From: Croceibacterium selenioxidans
GTDB lineage: Bacteria > Pseudomonadota > Alphaproteobacteria > Sphingomonadales > Sphingomonadaceae
Direction of reading: 5' to 3'
Length of the DNA: 64,000 nucleotides
Assembly: GCF_018599195.1 (NCBI RefSeq)
Contig: NZ_JAHFVK010000002.1
Location: 372,001 to 436,000 of the forward strand
Positions 28,151 to 36,649 of the stretch are shown in pieces. The notes beneath the pieces are model-generated. The model saw nothing but the letters and a program-made list of their open reading frames with translations. It searched no databases and was not told where the DNA came from. The translations under genes were made by a program, and so were the position numbers. Position 1 is the stretch's first letter. Every line of letters begins with the position of its first letter.

Positions 28151-29404
28151 ATGCGTTACCTGATAGCTGGGCTGACCGCCCTAGGCCTGGCCAGTGCCGC
28201 CCAGGCAGAGACCGTCTACGTCAGCGCAGGACGCCTGCTCGACGTCGAGCGTGGCCGCTATGTCGAAGCGCCCCTGATCCGGATTGAGGACGGAAGAGTC
28301 GCGGAAATCGCCAGCGGCCCCGCGCCGGCGGGCGCCACGGTGATCGACCTTCCGGGCAAGACCATCCTCCCCGGCCTCATCGACATGCACGTGCACCTCG
28401 ACGGGCGGCCTGAGTACGGTGGCTACAACGCGCTGCAATTCACCGACCGGTTCTGGACCGTGCTCGCGGTAGAGAACGCACGCCGCATGCTGCATGCGGG
28501 CTTCACCACGGTTCGCAACGTGGGGGACGAAGACTACAACATCGCCGGGCTCGACCAGGCGATCGGTGAAGGCTGGGTGCCCGGTCCGCGCATCGTCAAC
28601 GCGGGCTACGCGCTCGGCGCGACCGGCGGTCATTGCGACGAGACCTACCTGCCGCCGAGCTTCCACGCCAAGAGCCCTGGCGCGGGCGACGGTCCGGAAG
28701 AGCTGCGCGCCCACGTGCGTGAGCAGCGCAAGTATGGGGCCGAAGTGATCAAGGTCTGCGCCACCGGCGGTGTGTTCTCGCGCAATACCGAACCCGGCCA
28801 GCAACAGCTCACCGAGGAAGAGCTGCGCGCCATCGCCGACGAAGCGCACTTCTGGGGCCTGCGGGTCGCCGCCCACGCCCATGGCGCCGCCGGGATCAAG
28901 GCCGCTATCCGCGCGGGGATCGATACGATCGAGCACGCCAGCCTGATCGATGACGAGGGCATTCGTCTCGCCCTGCAGCACGGCACCTGGCTCACTATGG
29001 ATATCTTTAACACCGAGTACACCCAGGCCGAGGGCCAGCGGAACGGCGTGCTTGAAGAGAACCTCGCCAAGGATCGTCAGGTCGCGCAGATCCAGCGCGA
29101 CAACTTCCGCCGGGCGCACCAGGCGGGGGTAAAGATGCTCTTCGGGACCGATGCCGGAGTGATGCCGCACGAGAGTGCAGCGGGGCAGTTTCGGATCATG
29201 GTCGATTACGGCATGACCCCGCTCGAAGCGATCCGCGCCGCGACTCTCAACGCCGCCGATGCCCTGGGCCAGAAGGGTGAAGTGGGCACGCTGGCGCCCG
29301 GTGCCTGGGCGGACCTGGTGGCGGTCGACGGCGATCCCCTGGCGGACGTCACAGTGCTGACCAACGTCTCGGCCGTGGTGAAAGGCGGCAAGCTCGTCGA
29401 TTGA
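28151..29404 (+). CDS. Exported metal-dependent amidohydrolase (imidazolonepropionase-like)
   Basis: A 417-residue amidohydrolase with a signal peptide (cleavage after ASAAQA, about residue 19). Binuclear metal motifs are HVHLD, the lysine in AEVIKVCATGG (probably carboxylated), AHAHG, DTIEHAS and GTDAGV. Close relatives are periplasmic dipeptidases of the Xaa-Pro or Xaa-Arg type (Sgx9260-like). It starts 18 bases after the ubiG stop, so the two may share a transcript. Confidence 0.88.
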   Translation: MRYLIAGLTALGLASAAQAETVYVSAGRLLDVERGRYVEAPLIRIEDGRVAEIASGPAPAGATVIDLPGKTILPGLIDMHVHLDGRPEYGGYNALQFTDRFWTVLAVENARRMLHAGFTTVRNVGDEDYNIAGLDQAIGEGWVPGPRIVNAGYALGATGGHCDETYLPPSFHAKSPGAGDGPEELRAHVREQRKYGAEVIKVCATGGVFSRNTEPGQQQLTEEELRAIADEAHFWGLRVAAHAHGAAGIKAAIRAGIDTIEHASLIDDEGIRLALQHGTWLTMDIFNTEYTQAEGQRNGVLEENLAKDRQVAQIQRDNFRRAHQAGVKMLFGTDAGVMPHESAAGQFRIMVDYGMTPLEAIRAATLNAADALGQKGEVGTLAPGAWADLVAVDGDPLADVTVLTNVSAVVKGGKLVD

Positions 29405-29414
29405 TAGCCTTAGC

Positions 29415-29437
29415 TCCCCTCCCGCAAGGGGAGGGGA
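29415..29437. repeat. Single, shortened family 1 palindrome
   Basis: CTCCCCTCCCGC-AAGGGGAGGGG lies just after the amidohydrolase stop. One side of the stem has lost part of the GCGGGAGG core. Confidence 0.55.
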
Positions 29438-29485
29438 AAACAGGCCTTCCCCTATCGGCCAATCCGCCCCTAAAGGCCGTCCACC

Positions 29486-30376
29486 ATGATCGTCCGTGAC
29501 AAACCCACCAAGCTCGAACTTGCCTTCGCCGTCCGCGGCTCAATCGTTCCCGCAATCGCCCCGCGCATCGCCGTGCTGATGGTATTTTCGGCGGTGATGG
29601 TCCTGCTGCACAACACTCTCCCGACCTTTCCCGAAATCGACGCGATCGGCTTCACCGTGTTCGGTATCGCGCTCTCGCTGTTCCTCGGTTTCCGCAATAA
29701 CGCCGCCTATGACCGCTGGTGGGAAGCCCGCAAGCTGCTCGGCGGTCTCTTGGCGGACTTGCGCAGCTTCGCGCGCGAAGTGCAGCTGTTCGTCAGCGAT
29801 CGGGCGAGCCAGGAGAAGATGATCCGGCTCTCGCTGGCCTTTATCCACCTGCACCGCGCCAACTTGCGCCAGCTGCCCAACGACCCGCAGGCGAAGGCCT
29901 TGGGCGGCGCCCTGGCCAACGCGCCCCACCCGCCCAACGCCGCGCTGGACGCGATCGCGGAGGAAGCCGCCTGGGCCTATCGCGCCGCTCAGGTCGATGG
30001 CTTTGGCGCCAAGGCCCTGCAGGAGCGGCTGGGCAGCATCACGCAGCAACAAACCGCCTGCGAGCGCATCGCCACCACGCCGTTGCCTTACGTCTATTCG
30101 CTGCTGATCTACCGCACGACCTACCTCTATTGCCTGCTGTTTCCGCTGGCGCTGGTCGGTCCTGCGGGTTGGATGACGCCGCTGTTCGTCGGCATCGTCG
30201 CCTATGTCTTCCTCGGCCTCGCCGAAGTGACCGAAGACTTGAGCCACCCCTTCGGCACCACGCCCAATGCCCTACCGCTCGACGCAATCTGCCGCCTGGT
30301 GGAGATCAGCCTCGCCCCGCACTTGGGCGAAAAGGCACCGCAGCCGCTGGAGGCCAAAGAGTTCTACCTGAGCTGA
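29486..30376 (+). CDS. Bestrophin-like (YneE) membrane protein
   Basis: A 296-residue bestrophin-family channel protein. The signature GFRNNAAYDRWWEARKLLGGL lies near residues 69-90, with four or more membrane segments (residues 24-45, 50-70, 205-225, 228-248) and EVTEDLSHPFG..PNALPLD toward the end. Bacterial bestrophins form pentameric ion channels, in some cases sodium-selective. The next gene starts five bases after its stop. Confidence 0.9.
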   Translation: MIVRDKPTKLELAFAVRGSIVPAIAPRIAVLMVFSAVMVLLHNTLPTFPEIDAIGFTVFGIALSLFLGFRNNAAYDRWWEARKLLGGLLADLRSFAREVQLFVSDRASQEKMIRLSLAFIHLHRANLRQLPNDPQAKALGGALANAPHPPNAALDAIAEEAAWAYRAAQVDGFGAKALQERLGSITQQQTACERIATTPLPYVYSLLIYRTTYLYCLLFPLALVGPAGWMTPLFVGIVAYVFLGLAEVTEDLSHPFGTTPNALPLDAICRLVEISLAPHLGEKAPQPLEAKEFYLS

Positions 30377-30380
30377 GACG

Positions 30381-30722
30381 ATGAACGCGACCGACCTGAA
30401 GCACCGCCTCCGCGCGGATCTGAAGCTGGCGATGCAAGCACGTGCCTCCGATGAGGCCAAGTTGCTGCGCGTGCTGATCGCAGCGCTCGACAACGCCGAG
30501 GCTGTGCCCGGCTTGCAGGACAACACCAGCTCACGCGCGTTCGGCGACCCAAGCGGCGAGGTCGCCCGGCTGGAGCTCGACGCTTCCGCGACGCAGGTGA
30601 TCCTCACGAAGGAGCGACAAGAGCGCCTTGGCGCGGCCGAGGACTATGAACGGCACGGGCAAGATGAGCCGGCCAAGCGCTTGCGCAACGAAGCCGACCT
30701 GATTGCCCGTTATCTGGACTAA
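30381..30722 (+). CDS. Short GatB/YqeY-domain protein
   Basis: A 113-residue helical protein whose opening (LKHRLRADLKLAMQARASDEAKLLRVLIAALDNAEAV) matches the YqeY domain, which is also the tRNA-binding tail of amidotransferase subunit GatB. It is shorter than typical YqeY (about 150 residues), missing part of the C-terminal helical bundle. Function is not known. It overlaps the next, opposite-strand gene end by four bases. Confidence 0.75.
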   Translation: MNATDLKHRLRADLKLAMQARASDEAKLLRVLIAALDNAEAVPGLQDNTSSRAFGDPSGEVARLELDASATQVILTKERQERLGAAEDYERHGQDEPAKRLRNEADLIARYLD

Positions 30723-31066
30723 CCCAGCGCCGCCGCCCAATCGGCTTCCTTGAAGCCAATCAACAAGCCGCCCGGATACTCGACCACCGGCCGCTTGATG
30801 CAGCTCGGGTTGGCCGTCATCAGCGCCACCGCCTTGGCGGCATCGAGGTCTTGCTTATCGCTCTCGGGCAGCTTCTTGAAAGTGGTCCCAGCACGGTTGA
30901 GCACTTTCTCCCAGCCCGCCTGTTCGACCCACTTTGCCAACCTGGCGGGATCGGCGCCTTCCTTCTTGTAGTCGTGAAAGGTGTAGGCGATCCCCTGCGC
31001 GTCGAGCCAGACGCGCGCCTTCTTGACGGTGTCGCAGTTGGGGATCCCGTAGAACTCGATGCTCAT
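30719..31066 (-). CDS. ArsC/Spx-family (YffB-like) protein
   Basis: A 115-residue thioredoxin-fold protein. IEFYGIPNCDTVKKARVWLDAQGI carries the single C of the ArsC-family active site (C11), and IKRPVVE is the conserved late loop. YffB-type proteins bind glutathione but lack arsenate reductase activity in the studied cases. It lies downstream of the ABM-domain gene on the same strand. Confidence 0.85.
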   Translation of the reverse strand: MSIEFYGIPNCDTVKKARVWLDAQGIAYTFHDYKKEGADPARLAKWVEQAGWEKVLNRAGTTFKKLPESDKQDLDAAKAVALMTANPSCIKRPVVEYPGGLLIGFKEADWAAALG

Positions 31067-31068
31067 TG

Positions 31069-31377
31069 CTAGGCCTTGTGCTGGAATTCGTGAATGCGCG
31101 GGTTATCGCAGGCGAACAGGGTGTAACTTTCGTAGTATTCGTTGCGGCCGCGGCCCTGGACTTCGAGATGTTCGACCTGCCGCCGCCAGTCGCGGGCGGC
31201 AGCTTCGTCGGCCCATTCCGACATCGCAATCACCTCGCCGTCGTCAGCGACGTAGCTTTTGAAGGAAACGTAGCCCGGCTGGGCCTGCGCCAGTTGCAGC
31301 ATCCGCTCGGCGTCGGCCTCGTAGGCGGCGTAGTCGATGTCGGCGCGCTTGCGGTTTCGAAATACGACGAGGAACAT
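31069..31377 (-). CDS. Antibiotic biosynthesis monooxygenase (ABM)-domain protein
   Basis: A 102-residue dimeric alpha-beta barrel protein ([13 protein letters not shown] opening, PGYVSFKSYVADDGEVIAMSEW, then RDWRRQVEHLEVQ). ABM-fold proteins include quinol monooxygenases and haem-degrading enzymes; many are uncharacterised. The ATG at 31377 overlaps the ruvC stop by one base (TGATG), so it is translationally coupled to ruvC. Confidence 0.78.
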   Translation of the reverse strand: MFLVVFRNRKRADIDYAAYEADAERMLQLAQAQPGYVSFKSYVADDGEVIAMSEWADEAAARDWRRQVEHLEVQGRGRNEYYESYTLFACDNPRIHEFQHKA

Positions 31378-31847
31378 CAACGACCTCCCAAATGCGCGTC
31401 GGCAATGGCGACGGCGAGCGCGTCGGCGGCGTCTGCGCCTTCGATCTTCACTCCCGGCAGCAGGATCTTGAGCATGGCCTGGACCTGCTGCTTCTCCGCT
31501 GCGCCAGTGCCAACCACCGCCTTCTTGACCAGCCGCGCCGCGTGTTCGCTGACCGGCAGAGAGGCTTGTCCGCAGGCCGCTAGCACCGCCCCTCGCGCCT
31601 GGGCCAGCTTGAGCGTCGATTGCGGGTTCTTGTTGACGAACACTTCCTCGACCGCCGCCCGGTCGGGCGAATGCGCGCCGATCACCGCGGCGATGGCATC
31701 GTGCAAGTGATGCAGGCGCTCGGCCATCGGGGCCTTGGGGTCGGTCGGAACCTGACCATGCGCCACATGGCTAAGCCTCGCACCGTCGCTGCGTACGATC
31801 CCCCAGCCGGTGCATGACAGCGAGGGATCGAGGCCCAGGATCAGCAT
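31377..31847 (-). CDS. ruvC: Holliday junction resolvase RuvC
   Basis: A 156-residue crossover junction endodeoxyribonuclease. [15 protein letters not shown] contains the first catalytic Asp (D6), AAVEEVFVN the glutamate, and [16 protein letters not shown] the terminal Asp pair. It cuts Holliday junctions with RuvAB during recombination. ruvA and ruvB are not in the window; the YebC gene lies upstream on the same strand, a common pairing in bacteria. Confidence 0.95.
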   Translation of the reverse strand: MLILGLDPSLSCTGWGIVRSDGARLSHVAHGQVPTDPKAPMAERLHHLHDAIAAVIGAHSPDRAAVEEVFVNKNPQSTLKLAQARGAVLAACGQASLPVSEHAARLVKKAVVGTGAAEKQQVQAMLKILLPGVKIEGADAADALAVAIADAHLGGR

Positions 31848-31851
31848 GTCT

Positions 31852-31943
31852 CCCCCTCCCGCTTGCGGGAGGGGGCCGGGGGGTGGGTGCGAGCTTTCGA
31901 CAGGCCCACCCCCAGCCCCTCCCGCAGGCGGGAGGGGAGAGGG
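31852..31943. repeat. Bipartite palindromic intergenic repeat (family 1)
   Basis: CCCTCCCGCTTGCGGGAGGG with a GGGGGGTGGG arm faces a CCCACCCCCAGCCCCTCCCGC / GCGGGAGGGG arm. It fills the whole gap between ruvC and the YebC gene. Confidence 0.8.
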
Positions 31944-31944
31944 A

Positions 31945-32688
31945 TCAGGAGAGCTTCTCCATCACCTCGTCGGAGACCTCGTAGTTGCCCCACACGGTCT
32001 GCACGTCGTCATCGTCCTCGAGCGCATCGACCAGCTTCATCAGGGTCTGCGCATCGCCTTCGCCAACGTCGACAGTGAGGTTGGGCTTCCACGCCAGCTT
32101 CACGCTTTCGGCCTGGCCCAGCGCGGCTTCGAGCGCCTTGGCGACCTCGTGCATACCATCCATCCCGGTCCAGATCGTGTGGCCGTCCTCGTCGCTTTCG
32201 ACGTCGTCGGCGCCCGCCTCGATCGCGGCCTCAAGGACCTTTTCCTCGCCGCCGACGCTCGCGGGGTACTCGATCATGCCCATGCGCTCGAACCCGTGGC
32301 TCACGGCGCCGGTCGCGGCCATGTTGCCGCCGTTCTTCGAGAACGCCGTGCGGACATTGGTGGCGGTGCGATTGCGGTTGTCGGTCAAGGCCTCGACAAT
32401 CAGCGCGACGCCGCCCGGGCCGTAGCCTTCGTAGCGGATCTCTTCGTAGTCATCGCCTTCGTTGGCGCTCGCCTTGTCGATCGCGCGCTGGATATTATCC
32501 TTGGGCATCGAGGCCGCGCGGGCGTTGTTCACCGCCAGGCGCAGGCGCGGGTTCATGTCGGGATCGGGCATGCCCGATTTCGCCGCGACGGTGATCTCTC
32601 GCGAGAGCTTGGAAAAAGCCGCGGAGCGCTTCTTATCCTGCGCACCCTTGCGGTGCATGATGTTCTTGAATTTGGAATGGCCGGCCAT
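31945..32688 (-). CDS. YebC/PmpR-family regulatory protein
   Basis: A 247-residue protein beginning [21 protein letters not shown], the invariant YebC opening, with [22 protein letters not shown] and the central FSKNGGN region. YebC proteins are proposed DNA-binding regulators and, more recently, ribosome-associated factors that help with proline stretches. Position next to ruvC fits the family. The longer frame upstream has no suitable start, so ATG 32688 is chosen. Confidence 0.95.
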   Translation of the reverse strand: MAGHSKFKNIMHRKGAQDKKRSAAFSKLSREITVAAKSGMPDPDMNPRLRLAVNNARAASMPKDNIQRAIDKASANEGDDYEEIRYEGYGPGGVALIVEALTDNRNRTATNVRTAFSKNGGNMAATGAVSHGFERMGMIEYPASVGGEEKVLEAAIEAGADDVESDEDGHTIWTGMDGMHEVAKALEAALGQAESVKLAWKPNLTVDVGEGDAQTLMKLVDALEDDDDVQTVWGNYEVSDEVMEKLS

Positions 32689-32743
32689 GGGTGGTTTTTT
32701 CTCGTGGCTGAATCGATGCGGCGCCTTACACCGGCCGCAAGCC

Positions 32744-33238
32744 TCAGAGCAACCGCTGCCACCAGCCAACATCGCGCCAGCCGCCGAGCTTCCATCCGAC
32801 CTCGCGATAAATGCCGACAGGCGTGAAGCCCATCGTCTCGTGCAAGCCGACACTCGCCTCGTTCGGCAGGGCGATTCCCGCAAACGCCGCGTGGCAGCCC
32901 CTGCCGGCCAGCAAAGGGAACAGCTCGGCGTAGAGCGCGCGGCCAATCCCCTGCCTGGCATGGGTCGGATCGACGTAGACCGCGACGTCGCAAGAGCTGG
33001 CATAAGCAGCCCGGCTGCGATGCGGCGAGCCATAGGCATAACCGGCGAGGCTGCCTTCGATCTCCGCCACTATCCAGGAGTGGCTGTCGCCATAGTCCGT
33101 CATCCGCCGCGCCATCTCCCGCGCATCGGGCGGATCGATCTCGAAGCTGACCCAGCTGTCAGCCACATACGGCGCGTAAATCGCCGCGCAAGCCGCGGCG
33201 TCAAGGCTGGGATCGGCGGGGCGGATCTGCGTCAGCAC
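32744..33238 (-). CDS. GNAT N-acetyltransferase (phosphinothricin acetyltransferase type)
   Basis: A 164-residue [25 protein letters not shown] opens the fold, [18 protein letters not shown] is the acetyl-CoA-binding Q/RxxGxG/A segment, and [31 protein letters not shown] is the characteristic end of PAT/Bar-like enzymes. The start is GTG 33238. The natural substrates of this group are often amino-acid analogues such as methionine sulfone; the true one here is unknown. Confidence 0.88.
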   Translation of the reverse strand: MLTQIRPADPSLDAAACAAIYAPYVADSWVSFEIDPPDAREMARRMTDYGDSHSWIVAEIEGSLAGYAYGSPHRSRAAYASSCDVAVYVDPTHARQGIGRALYAELFPLLAGRGCHAAFAGIALPNEASVGLHETMGFTPVGIYREVGWKLGGWRDVGWWQRLL

Positions 33239-33276
33239 CAGGGTGCCTTAGCCCGAAACGCCCCCGCCCGCGAGCC

Positions 33277-33513
33277 TCAGCCGAGACCGAGCGCCGCCTT
33301 ATAAGTGTCGAGGATCGCTTCCATCTCGGCTCGGTCGTCCGGCTTCATCTTACGCAGGCGCACGATCTGGCGCATGATCTTGGCGTCGTAGCCGACCGCC
33401 TTGGCCTCCATGTAGACGTCGCGGATATCGTCGGCGATGCCCTTCTTCTCTTCCTCGAGACGCTCGACGCGTTCGATCAGGAGGCGCAGGCGGTCGTCGG
33501 CGGCTTCGGCCAT
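33277..33513 (-). CDS. DUF2312 protein
   Basis: A 78-residue, mostly helical protein: [49 protein letters not shown]. This is the alphaproteobacterial DUF2312 (GapR) family; Caulobacter GapR binds overtwisted AT-rich DNA and is needed for replication and segregation. Length and motif agree with GapR. It lies in the usual sphingomonad arrangement before DUF1244 and pyk. Confidence 0.9.
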   Translation of the reverse strand: MAEAADDRLRLLIERVERLEEEKKGIADDIRDVYMEAKAVGYDAKIMRQIVRLRKMKPDDRAEMEAILDTYKAALGLG

Positions 33514-33599
33514 CTTAAATAACTCCGGTGTGTGAGAATCAGTTCACGGTTCGATAGCGAGCGGGAACGCGGCGGTGAACCGGGTGGATAACTTTTCCG

Positions 33600-33911
33600 T
33601 CAGGTCCCCTGGTTGCGCGCCAGACTGGCTTCCATACGCGCGATCTGTTCGGGCGTCGCCTCGGACTGGAAGCGATCTTTCCATTCGTCCATCGGCATGC
33701 CGTGGATCAGCTCGCGCGCGGAACCTTTGTCGCCTTCGTACCCACCATCGCGAATCCAGTCGGCGAGGCAGTTGCGGCAGAATCCAGCGAGGCCCATGAG
33801 CTCGATGTTCTCCGCGTCGTGACGGTGGCGAAGATGCCGCACCAACCGGCGAAAGGCCGCGGCGGCGACGTCATCGGGCAATTGATCGAGCGGATCGGTA
33901 CTTTCGGGCAT
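33600..33911 (-). CDS. DUF1244 protein
   Basis: A 103-residue protein with AAFRRLVRHLRHR.DAENIELMGLAGFCRNCLADWI, typical of DUF1244, a small helical family of unknown function with a conserved CRNCL cysteine pair that might bind metal. ATG 33911 is 46 bases from the divergent pyruvate kinase start, and the divergence from pyk is conserved in relatives. Confidence 0.88.
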   Translation of the reverse strand: MPESTDPLDQLPDDVAAAAFRRLVRHLRHRHDAENIELMGLAGFCRNCLADWIRDGGYEGDKGSARELIHGMPMDEWKDRFQSEATPEQIARMEASLARNQGT

Positions 33912-33957
33912 TTCATGTCCTTGTGTTGTCGTACGGCTCTGCCATACGCGCGGCTGC

Positions 33958-35412
33958 ATGACAAAGTTCGAACCACGCGGCCGCAAGGTCAAGATTCTCG
34001 CCACCGTGGGGCCCGCCAGCCGCGACCCCGACATGCTCCGTCGCCTGTTCAAGGCCGGCGTCGACGCCTTCCGGGTCAATCTCAGCCACGGGGAGCATGA
34101 AGGGCACGCCGAAACCATCACGGCGATCCGTGCGCTCGAGAAGGAGTTCAACCGTCCGATCGCGGTGCTGTGCGACTTGCAGGGTCCGAAGCTCCGGGTC
34201 GGAGCGTTTGCCGGCGGACAGGCAATCATACCGCATGGCCACAAGTTCACGCTCGACCGCGACCCCGCGCCGGGTGACGGCACCCGCGTGTGCCTGCCGC
34301 ACAAGGAGCTTTTCGGCCTGCTCGAGCCGGGCCACCGGCTGCTGATCAACGACGGCAAGATCCGCCTGCGGGTGACCGAGGCCACCGTCGACAAGATCGT
34401 CTGCACCGCCGAAGTCGGTGGGGTCATTTCCGACCGCAAGGGCGTCAACGTGCCCGATGCGGAAGTGCCGATCCCCGCGCTGACCGACAAGGACCGGCGT
34501 GATCTCGCTTTCGCAATCGAGCAGGGGGCGGACTGGATCGCGCTAAGCTTCGTCCAGCGGCCTGACGATCTCGCCGAAGCACGCAAGCTGATGGACGGTA
34601 AGGCCGCACTCTGCGCCAAGATCGAAAAGCCGCAGGCGATCCGCCGCCTCAACGAGATCATCGAACTGGCCGACGGCGTGATGGTGGCGCGCGGGGATTT
34701 GGGCGTCGAACTCAATCCCGAAGAAGTGCCCCCACTGCAGAAAAAGATCGTCAACGCTACTCGCCTCACCGGCAAGCCGGTCATCGTCGCGACGCAGATG
34801 CTCGAATCGATGATCGAGAGCCCCGCTCCGACGCGCGCCGAAGTCTCCGACGTCGCGAACGCGGTATACGATGGCGCGGACGCGGTCATGCTCTCGGCAG
34901 AAACGGCCGCGGGCCAGTGGCCCGAGGAAGCGGTCATGATGATGGATTCGATCGCGCGGCAGGTCGAACGCGACGACGCCTATCGTCAGCGCGTGCGCCT
35001 GCTCGATACGCAACCCGATCCGACGACGGCAGATGCGCTGGCCCACGCTTGCATGACCATTGCCGACACGGTCGCGATCAACGCGATCACCGTGTTCACC
35101 TCGACCGGTTCGTCAGCGCGCAGAGTGGCGCGCGAGCGGCCTTCGGTGCCGCTGATGGTGCTCACCCCCAACTCGGCGGTCGCCCGCAAGATGGCGCTGC
35201 TGTGGGGAGCCCACGCGGTGACGATCCGCGAGATCGGCAGCTTTGAAGAGATGATCGCCAAGGGCAAGCGCATGGCCCTGCGGCACGGTTTCGGCGGCGC
35301 GGGCAGCAAGCTGGTGGTGATGGCCGGCGTGCCCTTCGGCGTCAGTGGCGCAACCAACCTGCTGCACGTAGTGACGCTCGCGGGTGACGAGTTGAACAAC
35401 CACGCGAACTGA
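33958..35412 (+). CDS. pyk: Pyruvate kinase
   Basis: A 484-residue pyruvate kinase. KILATVGPASRDPDMLRRLFKAGVDAFRVNLSHG opens the barrel; AKIEKPQAIRRLNEIIELADGVMVARGDLGVE holds the catalytic lysine and metal ligands; ATQMLESMIESPAPTRAEVSDVANAVYDGADAVMLSAETA completes the active site; the C-terminal domain follows. It makes pyruvate and ATP from phosphoenolpyruvate and ADP. It starts at ATG 33958, divergent from DUF1244. Confidence 0.97.
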   Translation: MTKFEPRGRKVKILATVGPASRDPDMLRRLFKAGVDAFRVNLSHGEHEGHAETITAIRALEKEFNRPIAVLCDLQGPKLRVGAFAGGQAIIPHGHKFTLDRDPAPGDGTRVCLPHKELFGLLEPGHRLLINDGKIRLRVTEATVDKIVCTAEVGGVISDRKGVNVPDAEVPIPALTDKDRRDLAFAIEQGADWIALSFVQRPDDLAEARKLMDGKAALCAKIEKPQAIRRLNEIIELADGVMVARGDLGVELNPEEVPPLQKKIVNATRLTGKPVIVATQMLESMIESPAPTRAEVSDVANAVYDGADAVMLSAETAAGQWPEEAVMMMDSIARQVERDDAYRQRVRLLDTQPDPTTADALAHACMTIADTVAINAITVFTSTGSSARRVARERPSVPLMVLTPNSAVARKMALLWGAHAVTIREIGSFEEMIAKGKRMALRHGFGGAGSKLVVMAGVPFGVSGATNLLHVVTLAGDELNNHAN

Positions 35413-35419
35413 GCCTTAT

Positions 35420-35441
35420 CCCCTCTCTCAAGGGAAGAGGG
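35420..35441. terminator. Weak hairpin between convergent pyk and SDR genes
   Basis: CCCTCT and AGAGGG flank a short loop between two convergent stop codons. The stem is short and the T-run absent, so the call is tentative. Confidence 0.3.
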
Positions 35442-35442
35442 C

Positions 35443-36240
35443 CTAAGCCGCCTTTTCCGCCAGCTTGGCGTCGAGGTCGTCCGGCAGCTCGAAGTATCCG
35501 CCTGACAGCGCATCGTAGCGGCCCGAAGCCAGGTCGAGGCAGCGCTGCGCGCAGCGCGCCAAGTCGGGATCCTCGCCGTAGGCATGCGGGTGCATTTCGA
35601 TCCGTTCGATCAGCGGTTTGAAATACCGCCGCGCGTCCGGGTCGGCGGCCGTGTCGCGCGCGAGCTGCGTCGCGGCAAAGCCCGGATCGATGGCAAAGAC
35701 CGCGACCTTGGTTTCGGCCAATTCCGCCGCCGCCTCTGCAACCAGCCGATTCTGCGCGATCTTCCCCGTACAATAGGCAGAGAGATTCGGTGCGACGATC
35801 CGGCTGGCAATTGCGGAGACGCAGATCACCCGGCCCCTGTTCCTCTCGACCATCCCCGGCAGCACCTCATGCATAAAGAGCATCGGCGCCCGAATATGAA
35901 TTGCCTGAGCGCGCCACCAATCGTCGGGATCGACATGCCAGATCGGTCCGAACGGTCCGGGAACGCCAGCGTTGTTGACCAGCAGGTCGACGGGACCGAG
36001 CAGGTCCTTGACCTTGGCCGCGGCGACCTCGATCGCATGGACATCCGTGACATCGCACCGCACCGCCAGAGCGGTGCCCCCGGCCTTGCGGATCGCGTCG
36101 GCCACTTCGTCGAGTTCCGCCAAGGAGCGCGAAAGGAGCGCCACCGAAGCGCCCTCCTGAGCCAAGCGCTCCGCGATAGCCCGCCCGAACCCGCGCCCGG
36201 CGCCGGTCACCAGAGCCACCTGACCTTCGAGAATCCCCAT
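35443..36240 (-). CDS. Short-chain dehydrogenase/reductase
   Basis: A 265-residue SDR with TGAGRGFG at residues 12-19, NNAGVPGPFGP, a catalytic serine in CVSAIAS, and YCTGK as the YxxxK motif. The C-terminus is longer than FabG and lacks the usual terminal DGG loop (it ends SGGYFELPDDLDAKLAEKAA). ATG 36240 has AGGAGAGGAA upstream. Substrate unknown; it lies among core genes and is not evidently catabolic. Confidence 0.87.
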   Translation of the reverse strand: MGILEGQVALVTGAGRGFGRAIAERLAQEGASVALLSRSLAELDEVADAIRKAGGTALAVRCDVTDVHAIEVAAAKVKDLLGPVDLLVNNAGVPGPFGPIWHVDPDDWWRAQAIHIRAPMLFMHEVLPGMVERNRGRVICVSAIASRIVAPNLSAYCTGKIAQNRLVAEAAAELAETKVAVFAIDPGFAATQLARDTAADPDARRYFKPLIERIEMHPHAYGEDPDLARCAQRCLDLASGRYDALSGGYFELPDDLDAKLAEKAA

Positions 36241-36401
36241 TTCCTCTCCTTGCTTTTGCGCAAGGGCTAACTCCCCGCGAGGCGGGTGTCGATATACTCG
36301 ATCAAGGGAGAGATGGAGGAAGAAAGGATTGGAGCCTGCGCTCTCGGCGCTGTCGCGCGGAGAGCCGACTGGACATTCGAGGGTTGCCCCTGGAACGCTA
36401 A

Positions 36402-36476
36402 TGGAGCGGGCGAAGGGATTCGAACCCTCGACCCCAACCTTGGCAAGGTTGTGCTCTACCCCTGAGCTACGCCCGC
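36402..36476 (-). tRNA. tRNA-Gly (anticodon GCC)
   Basis: On the minus strand the sequence folds as a complete 75-nt tRNA including the encoded CCA: acceptor stem GCGGGCG / CGCCCGC, D-arm GCTC-AGGGGTA-GAGC, anticodon loop with GCC (CTTGCCAAG), and the T-arm with GGTTCGAATCC. The discriminator base is T. It lies between an SDR gene and cnoX in a gene-free stretch of about 400 bases. Confidence 0.97.
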
Positions 36477-36649
36477 TCACTGGCGTCCGGAACATCACTG
36501 CGTCCCGGTGGGAGGCGCGCGGTTAGCAAAGGGTCTCGTGCCCCGCAAGCGCAATCTCGCCTCTTTGCTTGCGCCCTTCAAAATTCCCTCGCAAGGGCCA
36601 CATTGAACGCCGGCAGGCGTACGCACAGAGCACTGAGAGGGATTAGAAC

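Noticed and set aside
30381-30722. Pseudogene status of the short YqeY-like gene
   Set aside because: It is shorter than typical YqeY, but the frame is intact, has a start five bases after the bestrophin gene and no remnant of the missing part follows.
31852-31943. Possible CRISPR array from regularly repeated palindromes
   Set aside because: The copies are scattered singly or in facing pairs, without regular unique spacers and without cas genes.
36329-36526. A 65-residue open frame across the tRNA-Gly gene (AKGFEPSTPTLARLCSTPELRP)
   Set aside because: This is the antisense reading of the tRNA gene, a well-known spurious protein in annotated genomes. The same applies to the N-terminal extension of the SDR frame on the minus strand (SGVEHNLAKVGVEGSNPFARS).
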